A DNA stretch of 64,000 nucleotides, taken from contig DFGE01000015.1 in NCBI GenBank assembly GCA_002371675.1, forward strand, positions 1-64,000, written 5' to 3'. The DNA comes from Clostridiales bacterium UBA3758 (GTDB taxonomy: Bacteria > Bacillota > Clostridia > Oscillospirales > Oscillospiraceae). The number at the start of each line of letters is the position of its first letter. Position 1 is the stretch's first letter. This document shows, one piece after another, positions 7,396 through 16,216 of the stretch. Below the pieces are notes generated by a model, which was not told the DNA's origin, searched no databases, and was given only the letters and a program-made list of their open reading frames with translations. Both the position numbers and the translations under genes were made by a program.

Positions 7396-10203
7396 GTGGC
7401 ATTGACTGAAGCGAAGCAGAAAGCAGCGGCAAAGGCTTTTGCGAAATATTGGGAAGACAAAGGCTACGAGAAGGGAGAAAGCCAGAAGTTTTGGCTCTCT
7501 CTGCTTCGTGATGTCTTTGGTGTGGCCGAGCCGGAGAAGTACATCACGTTTGAAGATCAGGTAAAGCTGGACAGTTCCACCGGCTTTATCGACGGATATA
7601 TTGCCGAGACAAAGGTCATGATTGAGCAGAAAGGCAGCGGGAAGGATCTGAACAAACCGATCCGGCAGTCGGACGGCTCCATGCTCAATCCCTTTCAGCA
7701 GGCCAAGAAGTACATTACAGAGCTCCCGCTCTCTCAGCATCCGCGCTGGGTTGTCACCTGCAATTTTCAGGAGTTCTATGTCTATGACATGGAAAAGCCC
7801 CACGGCGATCCGGAGAAAATCAAACTGGCCGATTTGGAAAAGGAATACTACCGCCTGTCTTTCCTTGTGGACAAGGGAAATGTGCATCTGCAGCGGGAGA
7901 TGGAGATCTCCATCAAAGCCGGCGAGGTCGTTGGGCTGCTGTATGACGGGCTGCTGAAGCAGTACCATGATCCTGAGAACCCGGAGACGCTGAAACACCT
8001 GAACAAGCTATGCGTGCGCCTGGTGTTCTGCCTGTATGCCGAGGACGCGGGCATCTTTGGCAAGCACCTGATGTTCCATGACTACATGGCGCAGTTTGCC
8101 GTGAAGGATATGCGCAAGGGACTGACACAGCTCTTTAGGGTGCTCAATCAAAAGAGTGATGAGCGCGACCCCTATTTGAAAGACGATGACCCTCTGCTGG
8201 CCGCCTTCCCCTATGTCAACGGCGGCCTGTTTGCCGACGAGACGGTCATCATCCCGCCCTTCACGGAGGAACTGCGCGATCTGCTGCTCCGCCGCGCCTC
8301 GGCGGACTTTGACTGGTCGGAAATCAGCCCGACGATTTTCGGCGCCGTATTCGAATCCACCCTGAACCCGGAGACCCGTCGCAGCGGCGGCATGCACTAC
8401 ACCAGCATTGAGAACATCCATAAGGTCATCGATCCGCTGTTCCTGAACGATCTGATGGCGGAGCTGGACGAAATCAAAGCTGTCCCCGTCTGGAAGACCA
8501 AGGAGAAAAACCTTCTTGCTTTCCAGAAAAAGCTCGCGTCTCTGGAGTTCCTTGACCCCGCGGCGGGCAGCGGCAACTTCCTGACCGAGAGCTATCTGAG
8601 CCTGCGTCGGCTGGAAAATGAAGTGATCGATGAGCTGCACCGCGGCCAGATCAGCATGGACGCGGTCACCGATCCCATCCAGGTCAGCATCGCCCAGTTT
8701 CACGGCATAGAGATCAACGACTTCGCTGTGACTGTTGCCAAGACCGCCCTCTGGATCGCGGAGAGCCAGATGATGAAAGAGACGGAGAAGATCCTGCTTC
8801 TCGATCTGGACTTCCTGCCGCTGAAGACCAACGCCAATATCGTCGAGGGAAACGCCTTGCGCCTGGATTGGGAGAGCGTGGTGGATAAGACCAGGCTGAA
8901 CTACATTATGGGCAACCCGCCGTTCGTGGGGCAGGCGCTTCGTAACAAGGCTCAAAGTGAAGATATGGTCGCTGTCTTTGGAAGCGGATCTTCTGAAACA
9001 AAGCAAGATTATGTGATTTGTTGGTATCGAAAAGCTCTTGAATGCATGATTGCTGCAGGGCATCCTATTTATACAGCTTTCGTCTCAACGAACTCTATTT
9101 GTCAAGGAGAATCTGTCCCAACATTCTGGAAAGGCATGATGGATAGAGGTGCAGAGATTATCTTTGCGTATCGAACTTTTGTTTGGAATAGTGAAGCATC
9201 TGAGAAGGCTGCCGTACATTGCGTAATAGTAGGATTTAGCCTAAAAGGTGTGCAGAAGGTAAAAATCATTTTTGACAACGACATTATAATAAAAGCTCAG
9301 CACATTAATCCGTACTTGAAAGAAGCTGATGATGTTTGGATTAACAATCGTTCTTCTTTCATGGTATCGGAAAATCCAAAAATGGTGAAGGGGAGCGAAC
9401 CGACTGACGGTGGAAACTTTTTCTTGTCGGCGGCAGAAAAGAATGACCTCGAAAAAAAGTACTCTGTTCTTGAAAAATATATCAGGCCATTTCTAGGTGG
9501 TAAAGAGTTCCTAAATGAGCCGCAGGGTGTATATAACAGATATTGTTTCTGGTTCCAAGACGGCAATCCAAAAGATTATGCTGGAATACAGGAAGTCAAA
9601 GAAAGGCTGGAAAGAATAAAACAACTTCGTTTGGCAAGCAATAGTGACAGAATACGCAGAATGGCAGATTACCCTTATCTATTTTGTCAGAACAGGCAGT
9701 CGAAATCCTCTTATATGGTTATTCCAAGAGTGTCTTCCGAAAACAGAAAGTATATTCCATTTGGTTTTATTTGTCCCGATATTGTATGTGGAGACACGAA
9801 CTACATGATTCCCAATGCGACGAAGTACATGTTTGGTATCATGAGTTCTAATGTGCATATGGCGTGGACGAGAACCGTAGCAGGAAGACTTAAGAGCGAT
9901 TACAGGTATTCTCCTGCCGTCTACAACAACTTCCCATGGCCGAATCCCACCGGCGAACAGAAGGCAAAGATCGAGCAGACGGCGCAGGCCATTCTGGACG
10001 CCCGCGCGCTTTATCCCGACGCCAGTCTGGCCGACCTCTACGATGAACTGACCATGCCGCCAGAGCTTCGCAAGGCTCATCAGGCCAACGACCGCGCCGT
10101 CATGGCAGCCTATGGTTTTCCAATCAAGAACTTCACCGAATCAGACTGCGTGGCTGCTCTGATGAAGATGTATCAGGAGCTCACTGCAAAGGAGGGTAAC
10201 TGA
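7396..10203 (+). CDS. MmeI-like type IIL restriction-modification enzyme
   Basis: A single-chain endonuclease/methyltransferase (935 aa; MmeI is about 920). Domains in order: nuclease with D66, E77, K79 (FIDGY...EQK, a D-x10-ExK site), helical spacer, N6-adenine methyltransferase with motif I DPAAGSGNFL at about 387 and motif IV NPPF at about 507, a target-recognition domain (about 515-845), and a C-terminal segment. In this family one polypeptide methylates one strand and cuts about 20 bp away. The GTG start at 7396 has GAGGTGA 6 bases before; GTG 7387 overlaps that site. All catalytic motifs look intact. Bases 8940-9930, the target-recognition part, are visibly AT-richer than the flanks, a sign of domain exchange. 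It heads an operon with the next two genes. Confidence 0.88.
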   Translation: MALTEAKQKAAAKAFAKYWEDKGYEKGESQKFWLSLLRDVFGVAEPEKYITFEDQVKLDSSTGFIDGYIAETKVMIEQKGSGKDLNKPIRQSDGSMLNPFQQAKKYITELPLSQHPRWVVTCNFQEFYVYDMEKPHGDPEKIKLADLEKEYYRLSFLVDKGNVHLQREMEISIKAGEVVGLLYDGLLKQYHDPENPETLKHLNKLCVRLVFCLYAEDAGIFGKHLMFHDYMAQFAVKDMRKGLTQLFRVLNQKSDERDPYLKDDDPLLAAFPYVNGGLFADETVIIPPFTEELRDLLLRRASADFDWSEISPTIFGAVFESTLNPETRRSGGMHYTSIENIHKVIDPLFLNDLMAELDEIKAVPVWKTKEKNLLAFQKKLASLEFLDPAAGSGNFLTESYLSLRRLENEVIDELHRGQISMDAVTDPIQVSIAQFHGIEINDFAVTVAKTALWIAESQMMKETEKILLLDLDFLPLKTNANIVEGNALRLDWESVVDKTRLNYIMGNPPFVGQALRNKAQSEDMVAVFGSGSSETKQDYVICWYRKALECMIAAGHPIYTAFVSTNSICQGESVPTFWKGMMDRGAEIIFAYRTFVWNSEASEKAAVHCVIVGFSLKGVQKVKIIFDNDIIIKAQHINPYLKEADDVWINNRSSFMVSENPKMVKGSEPTDGGNFFLSAAEKNDLEKKYSVLEKYIRPFLGGKEFLNEPQGVYNRYCFWFQDGNPKDYAGIQEVKERLERIKQLRLASNSDRIRRMADYPYLFCQNRQSKSSYMVIPRVSSENRKYIPFGFICPDIVCGDTNYMIPNATKYMFGIMSSNVHMAWTRTVAGRLKSDYRYSPAVYNNFPWPNPTGEQKAKIEQTAQAILDARALYPDASLADLYDELTMPPELRKAHQANDRAVMAAYGFPIKNFTESDCVAALMKMYQELTAKEGN

Positions 10204-10204
10204 T

Positions 10205-10381
10205 ATGGCCAGAGCAAAAAAAGACGGAGAGAAGATCAGCTTCTATGTAGATCGCCAGGTCATGGAAGATCTCCGCGCATATGCAGAGGAAAAGGGCCAG
10301 ACGGTAACCATGGCCATGGAGAGGATACTTCGCTCCTTCTTGGATGAAGAAAAAGGGCGCACTGATACTTCGAAAGATTAG
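10205..10381 (+). CDS. Small ribbon-helix-helix (CopG/Arc-like) protein
   Basis: A 58-aa frame beginning one base after the preceding stop codon, so translationally coupled. EKISFYVDRQVMEDLRAYAEE followed by GQTVTMAMERILRSFLDEE has the beta-strand, helix, turn, helix pattern of Arc/CopG DNA-binding dimers. It is too short for many gene callers. Its place between a restriction-modification gene and the DUF4365-like gene suggests operon autoregulation, as by controller proteins; that role is inference. Confidence 0.75.
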   Translation: MARAKKDGEKISFYVDRQVMEDLRAYAEEKGQTVTMAMERILRSFLDEEKGRTDTSKD

Positions 10382-10393
10382 AGGGAACGTGGT

Positions 10394-12193
10394 ATGAGCA
10401 AACCAGGGATGTCAATCCATTCCATAGAGTCTTTTAATGAATCTGAGGAAATCAGATTATTGTCGTCTGTGCTTGAAGCCAAACATACGATCAAAACATT
10501 TTTCAGTGCAAACGATAGGACACCGAATCATGACGGCTTTTTTGAACTGGTTTCGGCTGATCTATCTCCCAAAAAACAATTCATTGTTCAAGTCAAGAAG
10601 GTTGAGAATCTGCAGCCAAACATAATTGGGCCGAACAAAGGAAAATATGTCTATCAACTTGATACGAGTTTCCTTTACTACGTGAAAGGAAAAGTCACAG
10701 AAAGCCCCGCCATATATTTTGTTGTCGATATCATTACAAGACGTATTTTCTGGCTGTATTTGTCAGATTCAGTACTTATGGATTTGGACTTCGAGGGCCA
10801 CGAAAAAATCTCCTATGCTTTTGGGGATGAAAACATCTTATCTGATATCGGTGTCTTCACAACCACTCTAAACATGATTGCGGCTGAAAGAAACCGCATT
10901 TTCTTGAAGAAAACTCCTGAAGAAATTGGAGAATTGCAGGAAGCTGTAGACTATATTAATGGCCTGCTTGAACATGACTTTTCATTTGTTAAGAAAACAA
11001 TGTTCCCCAATTTGTGGCGCTTTGGTATTAAATGTTCCAATACCCCTGGGTTGTCGATTGAAGTCAATGGCAACAAATACACGCCTGAGCTTTCTTCCAT
11101 TATTGCCCTATATCCTCAAGTAAAGGGAATTCCAGATGCAGGTGTTCGTGAGTATTATCATGAAGGCACAGACCTGTTTAATCAAATTGATTTAGGCGGC
11201 AAAAGTAGACCCGTAGAGTATAGTAAAGATTCTCTTCACAAGATAATCAAGAACTTCTTTGAAGGGCGTGTTCCGCTGAGCTGTCTACCTGACATTGCTT
11301 TAGAAGAACTTGTTGCAAGCTTTGTTGATGAGAGCAATCGGCTCTTTGATGAAGAAGGTACTGGTTCAGCAATCCGAGTAGATGAGGCCGAACGACGTTT
11401 CTGTTATCTTGCCAATTATATTTGTTGGCTCTTAACGAACGACACGGTTTTATCAAATAGCGAAAAGCAAATAAAAGAAATCATCCTCCGCAACTATTTG
11501 CGTGGAGAAAGAAATTTTAGCCGCCTGGCATCCCATATTTCCCTTTCGGGAGGCCGAGAATCATTCCAAAGATTTTGTACAGCCAACCCCGCATTGCCAT
11601 CCGTTTTCAACCCCAGAATGTTCGAGATTATGGACCGGGATTATATCCAAGTGTATTGTGTGTTCCAGGAGCTGAAGACCAGATCAATCACAGACTTTAA
11701 TCCTGTCTGGACTTACTCGAACTTTCCATTACGTATGCTCCCCATTGAAGAATTTGATAAAGAAGTCAATGTTATTATTGATCGATGGTTTGAGAAACTC
11801 CCACAACTATACAGGCAGACATATGATAGGCTTTTTGACACCAACAAATATCGATTTACGGGTAAATATGTCTATCGATGTAAAGGAGAAGCTCGTGAAA
11901 CTGGACAGCTTGCTTATGTTTCGAGTACAGTCCACATTATACCTGATTCGAAATTCCAGATTACTCGAGATGACAGCATAGGAACAGAGTTCAATGATGA
12001 AATCAAAAACAAGGGAATTGAGAGGATAATCAGCGGCCTGCTGTTTGATGATTTTCTTGCTGGGAAAACCCTCTATTATGACGCTATCTGTTGTTTGCTC
12101 TATGAAGGAGTATGCAGAGAGCTTGGTTTTAAGCCTGAACACCTTAGTATTCAGAAGAGTAGCTTCTTGAGTGGACTGTTGTTATTTGACTGA
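10394..12193 (+). CDS. DUF4365-like protein, candidate nuclease partner
   Basis: A 599-aa protein. The N-terminal ~150 aa resemble DUF4365: NHDGFFEL, then QFIVQVKK, then a run ending in YLSDSVL. The D...E...(Q/E)xK spacing resembles a PD-(D/E)XK nuclease core, although Gln stands where Glu is usual in QVK. The remaining 450 aa are not recognised. It starts 12 bases after the RHH gene, so it belongs to the same operon as the MmeI-like enzyme. The gene is clearly AT-richer than its neighbours, suggesting separate acquisition. A defence effector or specificity role is inferred from context. Confidence 0.6.
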   Translation: MSKPGMSIHSIESFNESEEIRLLSSVLEAKHTIKTFFSANDRTPNHDGFFELVSADLSPKKQFIVQVKKVENLQPNIIGPNKGKYVYQLDTSFLYYVKGKVTESPAIYFVVDIITRRIFWLYLSDSVLMDLDFEGHEKISYAFGDENILSDIGVFTTTLNMIAAERNRIFLKKTPEEIGELQEAVDYINGLLEHDFSFVKKTMFPNLWRFGIKCSNTPGLSIEVNGNKYTPELSSIIALYPQVKGIPDAGVREYYHEGTDLFNQIDLGGKSRPVEYSKDSLHKIIKNFFEGRVPLSCLPDIALEELVASFVDESNRLFDEEGTGSAIRVDEAERRFCYLANYICWLLTNDTVLSNSEKQIKEIILRNYLRGERNFSRLASHISLSGGRESFQRFCTANPALPSVFNPRMFEIMDRDYIQVYCVFQELKTRSITDFNPVWTYSNFPLRMLPIEEFDKEVNVIIDRWFEKLPQLYRQTYDRLFDTNKYRFTGKYVYRCKGEARETGQLAYVSSTVHIIPDSKFQITRDDSIGTEFNDEIKNKGIERIISGLLFDDFLAGKTLYYDAICCLLYEGVCRELGFKPEHLSIQKSSFLSGLLLFD

Positions 12194-12214
12194 ACTTATT
12201 CATCATGATAATCA

Positions 12215-12243
12215 TTGTAAAACCGAGAAAACTACGCTACAAT
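12215..12243 (+). promoter_or_regulatory. Promoter of the HipA-like kinase gene
   Basis: TTGTAA (12215-12220), 17-bp spacer, TACAAT (12238-12243), 24 bases before the start codon. The kinase therefore has its own promoter in addition to possible read-through from the upstream operon. Confidence 0.75.
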
Positions 12244-12266
12244 ACAACGTGAAGGGAGGCGGAAGC

Positions 12267-13358
12267 ATGACAAGAGAATTTGTATTGATGAACCGGGATC
12301 TGCCCGTGCTCCGCTTTACCTGCGAGCGCAACGCCTTTGACGAGCCGGAGTTCATGGAGAATGAATGGCTGACTGATCTGCGACCGATCGGCTACGGCAA
12401 GCTCGGCGATTTCCTTGCTCGACGGCAGGCCCCCAAGCACCGCAAACATATCAAAGAGCTGCTGGAACGATACGGCTGTGACGATCTGGAGGGCTTTCTC
12501 CGCGTTACCCACGCCCTATCTCTGAATGACACTTTCTGGGTGAAGGAGTCGGACAGTGATCTCTGCTGGGACAGCGTTTCCCTGTATCAAAACGAGTTTG
12601 ACCAGCTTGTGAGTGAGGCTGCCTTTGACGGCGTGATCAGTGAGACGGATCTCTCTTCGACCTCGCCGGAGTTTGGAACAGACGGCTATTACGCCAAGTG
12701 CTGGGTACGGGATGAAGGCGGGATCTGGCTTTACAAGAGCGGCAGCGGCCTGCATGTGATCGAGCCGGTATCCGAGTTTCTGGTTTCCCAGCTTGCGCAG
12801 CGCGTATGCCCGAATGCAGTGCAGTATGATCTGGAGCTTTATCACGATAAGCTCGTGAGCAAGTGCCCGCTGTTCACAACGGAAGCGACCGGTCTGGCCA
12901 AGGCCAGCGCTGTATTCCATGGAGAGCAGACCATCCCGCGCCTGCTGGACTATTGCCAGACTCTCGGCAGCGATAGTGACTTCCGCCGGATGTGTGTGCT
13001 CGACGCGATCGCCTTGAACCCGGATCGCCACTACGGAAACTTTGGCTTCCTGTTTGATAACCAGACCATGGAGATCATCGGGATGGCGCCGGTATTTGAT
13101 AACAACCGTGCCTTGTTCCCAGAACTGGACGAGGATGCCTTGGCCGCGCCGGATTGGTATATCGACCATTGCCGTCCGAAGCTGGGCCGTGATTTCATCA
13201 TCACTGCGCGCGGTCTGATGACAGATGAAATCCGCGCTGACCTGGAAAAGCTGACGGATTTCCAGTTTGAAAACCATCCGAGAATCCCGATCAGCGAAAG
13301 CAGGCTTGAATTGCTCAGCCGTCTTGTACAGCGCCAGATCAGTTTGATTCTCAAATAA
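12267..13358 (+). CDS. HipA-like serine/threonine kinase domain protein
   Basis: A 363-aa protein with a HipA-type kinase core: Lys-containing strand (IWLYKSGSG, about residue 155), catalytic loop LNPDRHYGNFG (about 255) and the DFG-equivalent APVFDNN (about 280). HipA kinases act as toxins that phosphorylate translation factors; the usual HipB antitoxin is not adjacent, so whether this one is a toxin is open. The ATG at 12267 has GGGAGG 8-9 bases before it; the longer open frame upstream lies in the promoter and is rejected. It closes the defence-like block and is followed by a terminator. Confidence 0.75.
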   Translation: MTREFVLMNRDLPVLRFTCERNAFDEPEFMENEWLTDLRPIGYGKLGDFLARRQAPKHRKHIKELLERYGCDDLEGFLRVTHALSLNDTFWVKESDSDLCWDSVSLYQNEFDQLVSEAAFDGVISETDLSSTSPEFGTDGYYAKCWVRDEGGIWLYKSGSGLHVIEPVSEFLVSQLAQRVCPNAVQYDLELYHDKLVSKCPLFTTEATGLAKASAVFHGEQTIPRLLDYCQTLGSDSDFRRMCVLDAIALNPDRHYGNFGFLFDNQTMEIIGMAPVFDNNRALFPELDEDALAAPDWYIDHCRPKLGRDFIITARGLMTDEIRADLEKLTDFQFENHPRIPISESRLELLSRLVQRQISLILK

Positions 13359-13361
13359 GAA

Positions 13362-13400
13362 AATGTGCCGGAAGGAGCGCTCAACTCTTTCCGGCACATT
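13362..13400. terminator. Hairpin terminator between convergent genes
   Basis: 12-bp perfect stem AATGTGCCGGAA / TTCCGGCACATT with a 15-base loop, directly after the kinase stop and 44 bases from the end of the convergent methyltransferase gene. There is no long T-tract, so termination strength is uncertain. Confidence 0.65.
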
Positions 13401-13443
13401 CGTTGATATTCAGATTTCTTTCATCGGACTATCGATCAACACA

Positions 13444-14232
13444 TCAAGCATACTCACCTGTCTTTACCGCTCGCACAAGGAACAGCGGGGTGGACGAGAA
13501 GTTGAGCTTTTCCTCCTCTGACCAGACGCGCTGCCAGATCTGCTCATCCGCTTCCGCGCGCAGGCCGAGGCCGCGCAGCAGCGCAAGATCCCATTTCGGG
13601 CGGCGGATATTCGACAGCGGTACCCGGCGGGCTATGTCCTCCATCACGTCGAAGTTCTCTCCCACGTTCTGATCCCACACGCCCTGCTCGGCACTGTTGG
13701 CCCGATCCCGGTCGTAGGCGGCCTGGGCCTCGTCGTCGAAGAGATAGGCGTACCAGTTGGCGTCAAAGTTCAACAGCAGTCCGCCCGGCTTCAGCACCCG
13801 CGCCCACTCGGCATAGGCCTTGTCGGGATGGGGCAGGTTCCAGGTCAGGTTGCGGCTGACCACCACGTCGAAGGAAGCGTCCGCAAAATCCAGCGCCTCT
13901 GCGTTCATCTCCATCCATCGAATCTTGCCGGCAAGCTCGCCGGCATTTTTCTTTGCCTCGGTCAGCATGGCGGGCGTCAGGTCGATGGCCGTCACATCAT
14001 AGCCCAGTTCCCGCAGGAGGATGGCAAAGAAGCCCGGGCCGGTGCCCACCTCCAGCACACGCAGAGACTCCGGCACGCTGTTCGGGAATTGCCGCGCGAT
14101 CTCGGCATGGAGACAGTCGCTCCACTTCTGCCGCTGCTGCGTAGCAAGCTCCAACTGATTGACCTCGGAATAGGACGCGGCGCGGCCGGTCCAGTAAGAT
14201 TTGTTTTCAGAAAGAATTGTCTGTCGGGACAC
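13444..14232 (-). CDS. Class I SAM-dependent methyltransferase (metal cluster, paralog 1)
   Basis: A 262-aa UbiE/Methyltransf_11-type enzyme: motif I LEVGTGPGFFAI (about residue 60), acidic loop ID at the end of strand 2, then FDVVVSRNLTWNLPHP and LKPGGLLLNFD. The substrate is unknown. The SRNLTW(N/T)LPH and KPGG(L/V)L(L/I)NFDA stretches are shared with the gene at 15381, so the two are paralogs that flank the same divergent promoter region. The GTG start at 14232 overlaps the end of the M14 gene by 26 bases, pointing to one transcript with it. A role in making or modifying a metal ligand is inference from neighbours. Confidence 0.85.
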   Translation of the reverse strand: MSRQTILSENKSYWTGRAASYSEVNQLELATQQRQKWSDCLHAEIARQFPNSVPESLRVLEVGTGPGFFAILLRELGYDVTAIDLTPAMLTEAKKNAGELAGKIRWMEMNAEALDFADASFDVVVSRNLTWNLPHPDKAYAEWARVLKPGGLLLNFDANWYAYLFDDEAQAAYDRDRANSAEQGVWDQNVGENFDVMEDIARRVPLSNIRRPKWDLALLRGLGLRAEADEQIWQRVWSEEEKLNFSSTPLFLVRAVKTGEYA

Positions 14233-15159
14233 CGTAAGTCACCATCGGGCCTTTCTCAATAATATTCAGCGACGCGCACTGATGCAGCAGCACGCCGTCG
14301 TCCGGCGCGTACTCCACAAAGAGGCTGCGCCCGAAGTAGTCGCGGATCTCGCCCAGCTTTTCGCCCTTACGGAAGATGTCGCCGACCTTCTTCTCCGGAT
14401 ACCAGCAGCCGGTACATGGAGCATCGTCGCTGTATTCCAGCAGCTGCGTCTTGGGATATCTGACGGCCTCACCCGGCAGAACGCCCAGACAGCGGAGAAT
14501 ATTTCGCACGTCGGCCTTGTCCGCCTCGATCTCCTCCCGGCTGAAAAGAGAGAGCTGTCCGCGCTCGATCAGTACGCTGGGAATGCCATAGACGGATGCG
14601 AGATTATACGCTCCGCCGGTGCGGCAGCGGGAACGGACGACATACTTCACATTGACACAATCGATCATTTGCTTCGCCGTCTCCTCGGCGGGGGTGTCGC
14701 CCAGATAGTAGGCATAGGGGATCAGCGCCTCGTACCCGTCGCCGCTGTGCAGGTCGATGTAGGCGTCCACGTTTCGGATGAACACCTCAAAGAGCATATG
14801 GGCCAGCTTGTCGGCTTCACTGCCCTCCCGGTCGCCGGGAAAGACCCGGTTGAGGTTTTCCCGTCCTCAAAGACCATGGACATGGTGCGGTTTTCAAAGC
14901 CGGAGCGATTGGCAAGCGGCAGCAGGATCACGTTGCCGCGCAGCTCGGAGACGTCCAGCTCGTTGGAGAGCTCGATCGCCGCCTGGATGCCCACATATTC
15001 TGCGTTGTGGATGCCGGCGGAAATCAGCACGGTCGGCCCCGGCTGCTCGCCGCAGAGCAGGACATGGGGCACGTGCAGTTCCGTTCCCTCCACGTGGATG
15101 TGATCCTTGACGGTTTTGCCGGGCGTCAGCTCATGACCGGCAATGGTTTTGATTTGCAT
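14207..15159 (-). pseudogene. M14-family succinylglutamate desuccinylase/aspartoacylase-like gene, frameshifted
   Basis: Zinc-dependent M14/AstE-AspA-type deacylase. The first part (from ATG 15159, with GGAGG 6 bases before) has the zinc motif HNAE in SAGIHNAEYVG; the second part has the third ligand in DLHSGDGY. The join is out of frame: the run of four A at 14859-14856 needs one more A to restore EDGK-NLNRVFPGD, the conserved NR(x)FPG motif. With that base the protein would be 317 aa, full length for the family. Either a recent one-base loss in a homopolymer or a sequencing error. It is first in the minus-strand unit driven by promoter A of the metal regulon. Confidence 0.8.
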
Positions 15160-15185
15160 AGATGCCTCCGAAATCATTTTTATAC

Positions 15186-15230
15186 AAAGTATCATGCGCG
15201 GCGAAACGCCACAAGCCCCCCGGGGGGATA
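15186..15230 (-). promoter_or_regulatory. Metal-regulon promoter A (drives the M14/methyltransferase unit)
   Basis: Read on the minus strand: operator TATCCCCCCGGGGGGC (15230-15215), abutting -35 TTGTGG (15214-15209), 17-bp spacer, -10 TACTTT (15191-15186). The M14 start codon follows 27 bases later. Operator form and spacing match promoters B, C and D. Confidence 0.75.
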
Positions 15231-15286
15231 CGCCGCGAAAATCGCGGGAAGGCGCAGAAAGCCATGGCTTTTTCGGGAAAAAGGAT

Positions 15287-15331
15287 TATCCCCCCTGGGG
15301 GCTTCCGCGGCAGATCGAGATACCTTATAAT
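15287..15331 (+). promoter_or_regulatory. Metal-regulon promoter B (drives methyltransferase paralog 2)
   Basis: Operator TATCCCCCCTGGGGGC (15287-15302), abutting -35 TTCCGC (15303-15308), 17-bp spacer, -10 TATAAT (15326-15331), 50 bases before the start codon at 15381. It is divergent from promoter A. Confidence 0.8.
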
Positions 15332-15380
15332 ACAAAAAAACAGCCGGGAGCAAGCAAAAGAAACGGAGAGAGAACGACCT

Positions 15381-16106
15381 ATGGAACCAATCAAGCACCG
15401 CATCACCCATTACTGGTCTCACCGGGCGGAGGCCTTTCAGACCCAGCGCATTCGGGAATTTGAAGATGAAAAGCATGAGCGCTGGCTCAGGGAATTTAAC
15501 CTCTATATCCCGCAGGACCGTCCGCTGCGCGTGCTGGATCTGGGAACAGGCACGGGCTTTTTCGCTCTCGTTTTCGCGGCCGAGGGACACGAGGCCACGG
15601 GCATCGACCTGACGCCGGACATGATCGACCGGGCCAAGCAGACGGCGGAGATCCTCGGCCTGCAAGCGGATTTTGCCGTCATGGACGCCGAGGAGCCGGA
15701 CTTTGCGCCGGAGAGCTTTGACGTGCTGGTGACGCGCAATCTCACCTGGACGCTGCCGCATATCGAAAAGGCCTACCGGGAGTGGTACAGGCTGTTAAAA
15801 CCGGGCGGCGTGCTTATCAACTTCGACGCGGATTACAGCGCGGCGCTGGAGGATGAGGAGGAGCACGAGCTGCCGGAAAACCACGCGCACAAGCTGGTGC
15901 CGGAATACATGAAGGCCGAAAACGAGGCGATCACCATGGAGGTCGGCGCCTATCATGGGCCGCGACCGCAATGGGACGTACAGCTCCTCATTGAGGCGGG
16001 CTTTGAGCGCGTTTCGGTGGACATGGGTGCCTACCGGCGCATCTATGCCGAGATCGACGAATTCTTCAACCCGACGCCGATCTTCTGCCTTGCCGCCTAC
16101 AAATAG
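15381..16106 (+). CDS. Class I SAM-dependent methyltransferase (metal cluster, paralog 2)
   Basis: A 241-aa Rossmann methyltransferase: motif I LDLGTGTGFFAL (about residue 48), GIDLTPDMID, then FDVLVTRNLTWTLPH and LKPGGVLINFDAD. It is a paralog of the gene at 13444. The ATG at 15381 follows ACGGAGAG; the longer open frame upstream runs through promoter B and is rejected. A single-gene unit between promoters B and C. The substrate is not evident. Two related methyltransferases under the same operator as a nickel-type transporter suggest they act on one pathway, perhaps on a chelator; this is inference. Confidence 0.87.
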   Translation: MEPIKHRITHYWSHRAEAFQTQRIREFEDEKHERWLREFNLYIPQDRPLRVLDLGTGTGFFALVFAAEGHEATGIDLTPDMIDRAKQTAEILGLQADFAVMDAEEPDFAPESFDVLVTRNLTWTLPHIEKAYREWYRLLKPGGVLINFDADYSAALEDEEEHELPENHAHKLVPEYMKAENEAITMEVGAYHGPRPQWDVQLLIEAGFERVSVDMGAYRRIYAEIDEFFNPTPIFCLAAYK

Positions 16107-16128
16107 TGTGAAAAATTGTTGAAATTTG

Positions 16129-16173
16129 TATCCCCCAGGGGGGCTTCCGCAGCATTTGGCAGGGGTCTATACT
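16129..16173 (+). promoter_or_regulatory. Metal-regulon promoter C (drives the ABC transporter)
   Basis: Operator TATCCCCCAGGGGGGC (16129-16144), abutting -35 TTCCGC (16145-16150), 17-bp spacer, -10 TATACT (16168-16173), 43 bases before the binding-protein start. The weak -35 with a palindrome touching it would let a C/G-tract-reading regulator block or aid polymerase. Confidence 0.8.
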
Positions 16174-16216
16174 GTTTTCAAGAAGCCCAAAAGGCAAAAG
16201 AAAGTGAGGAAACAAG

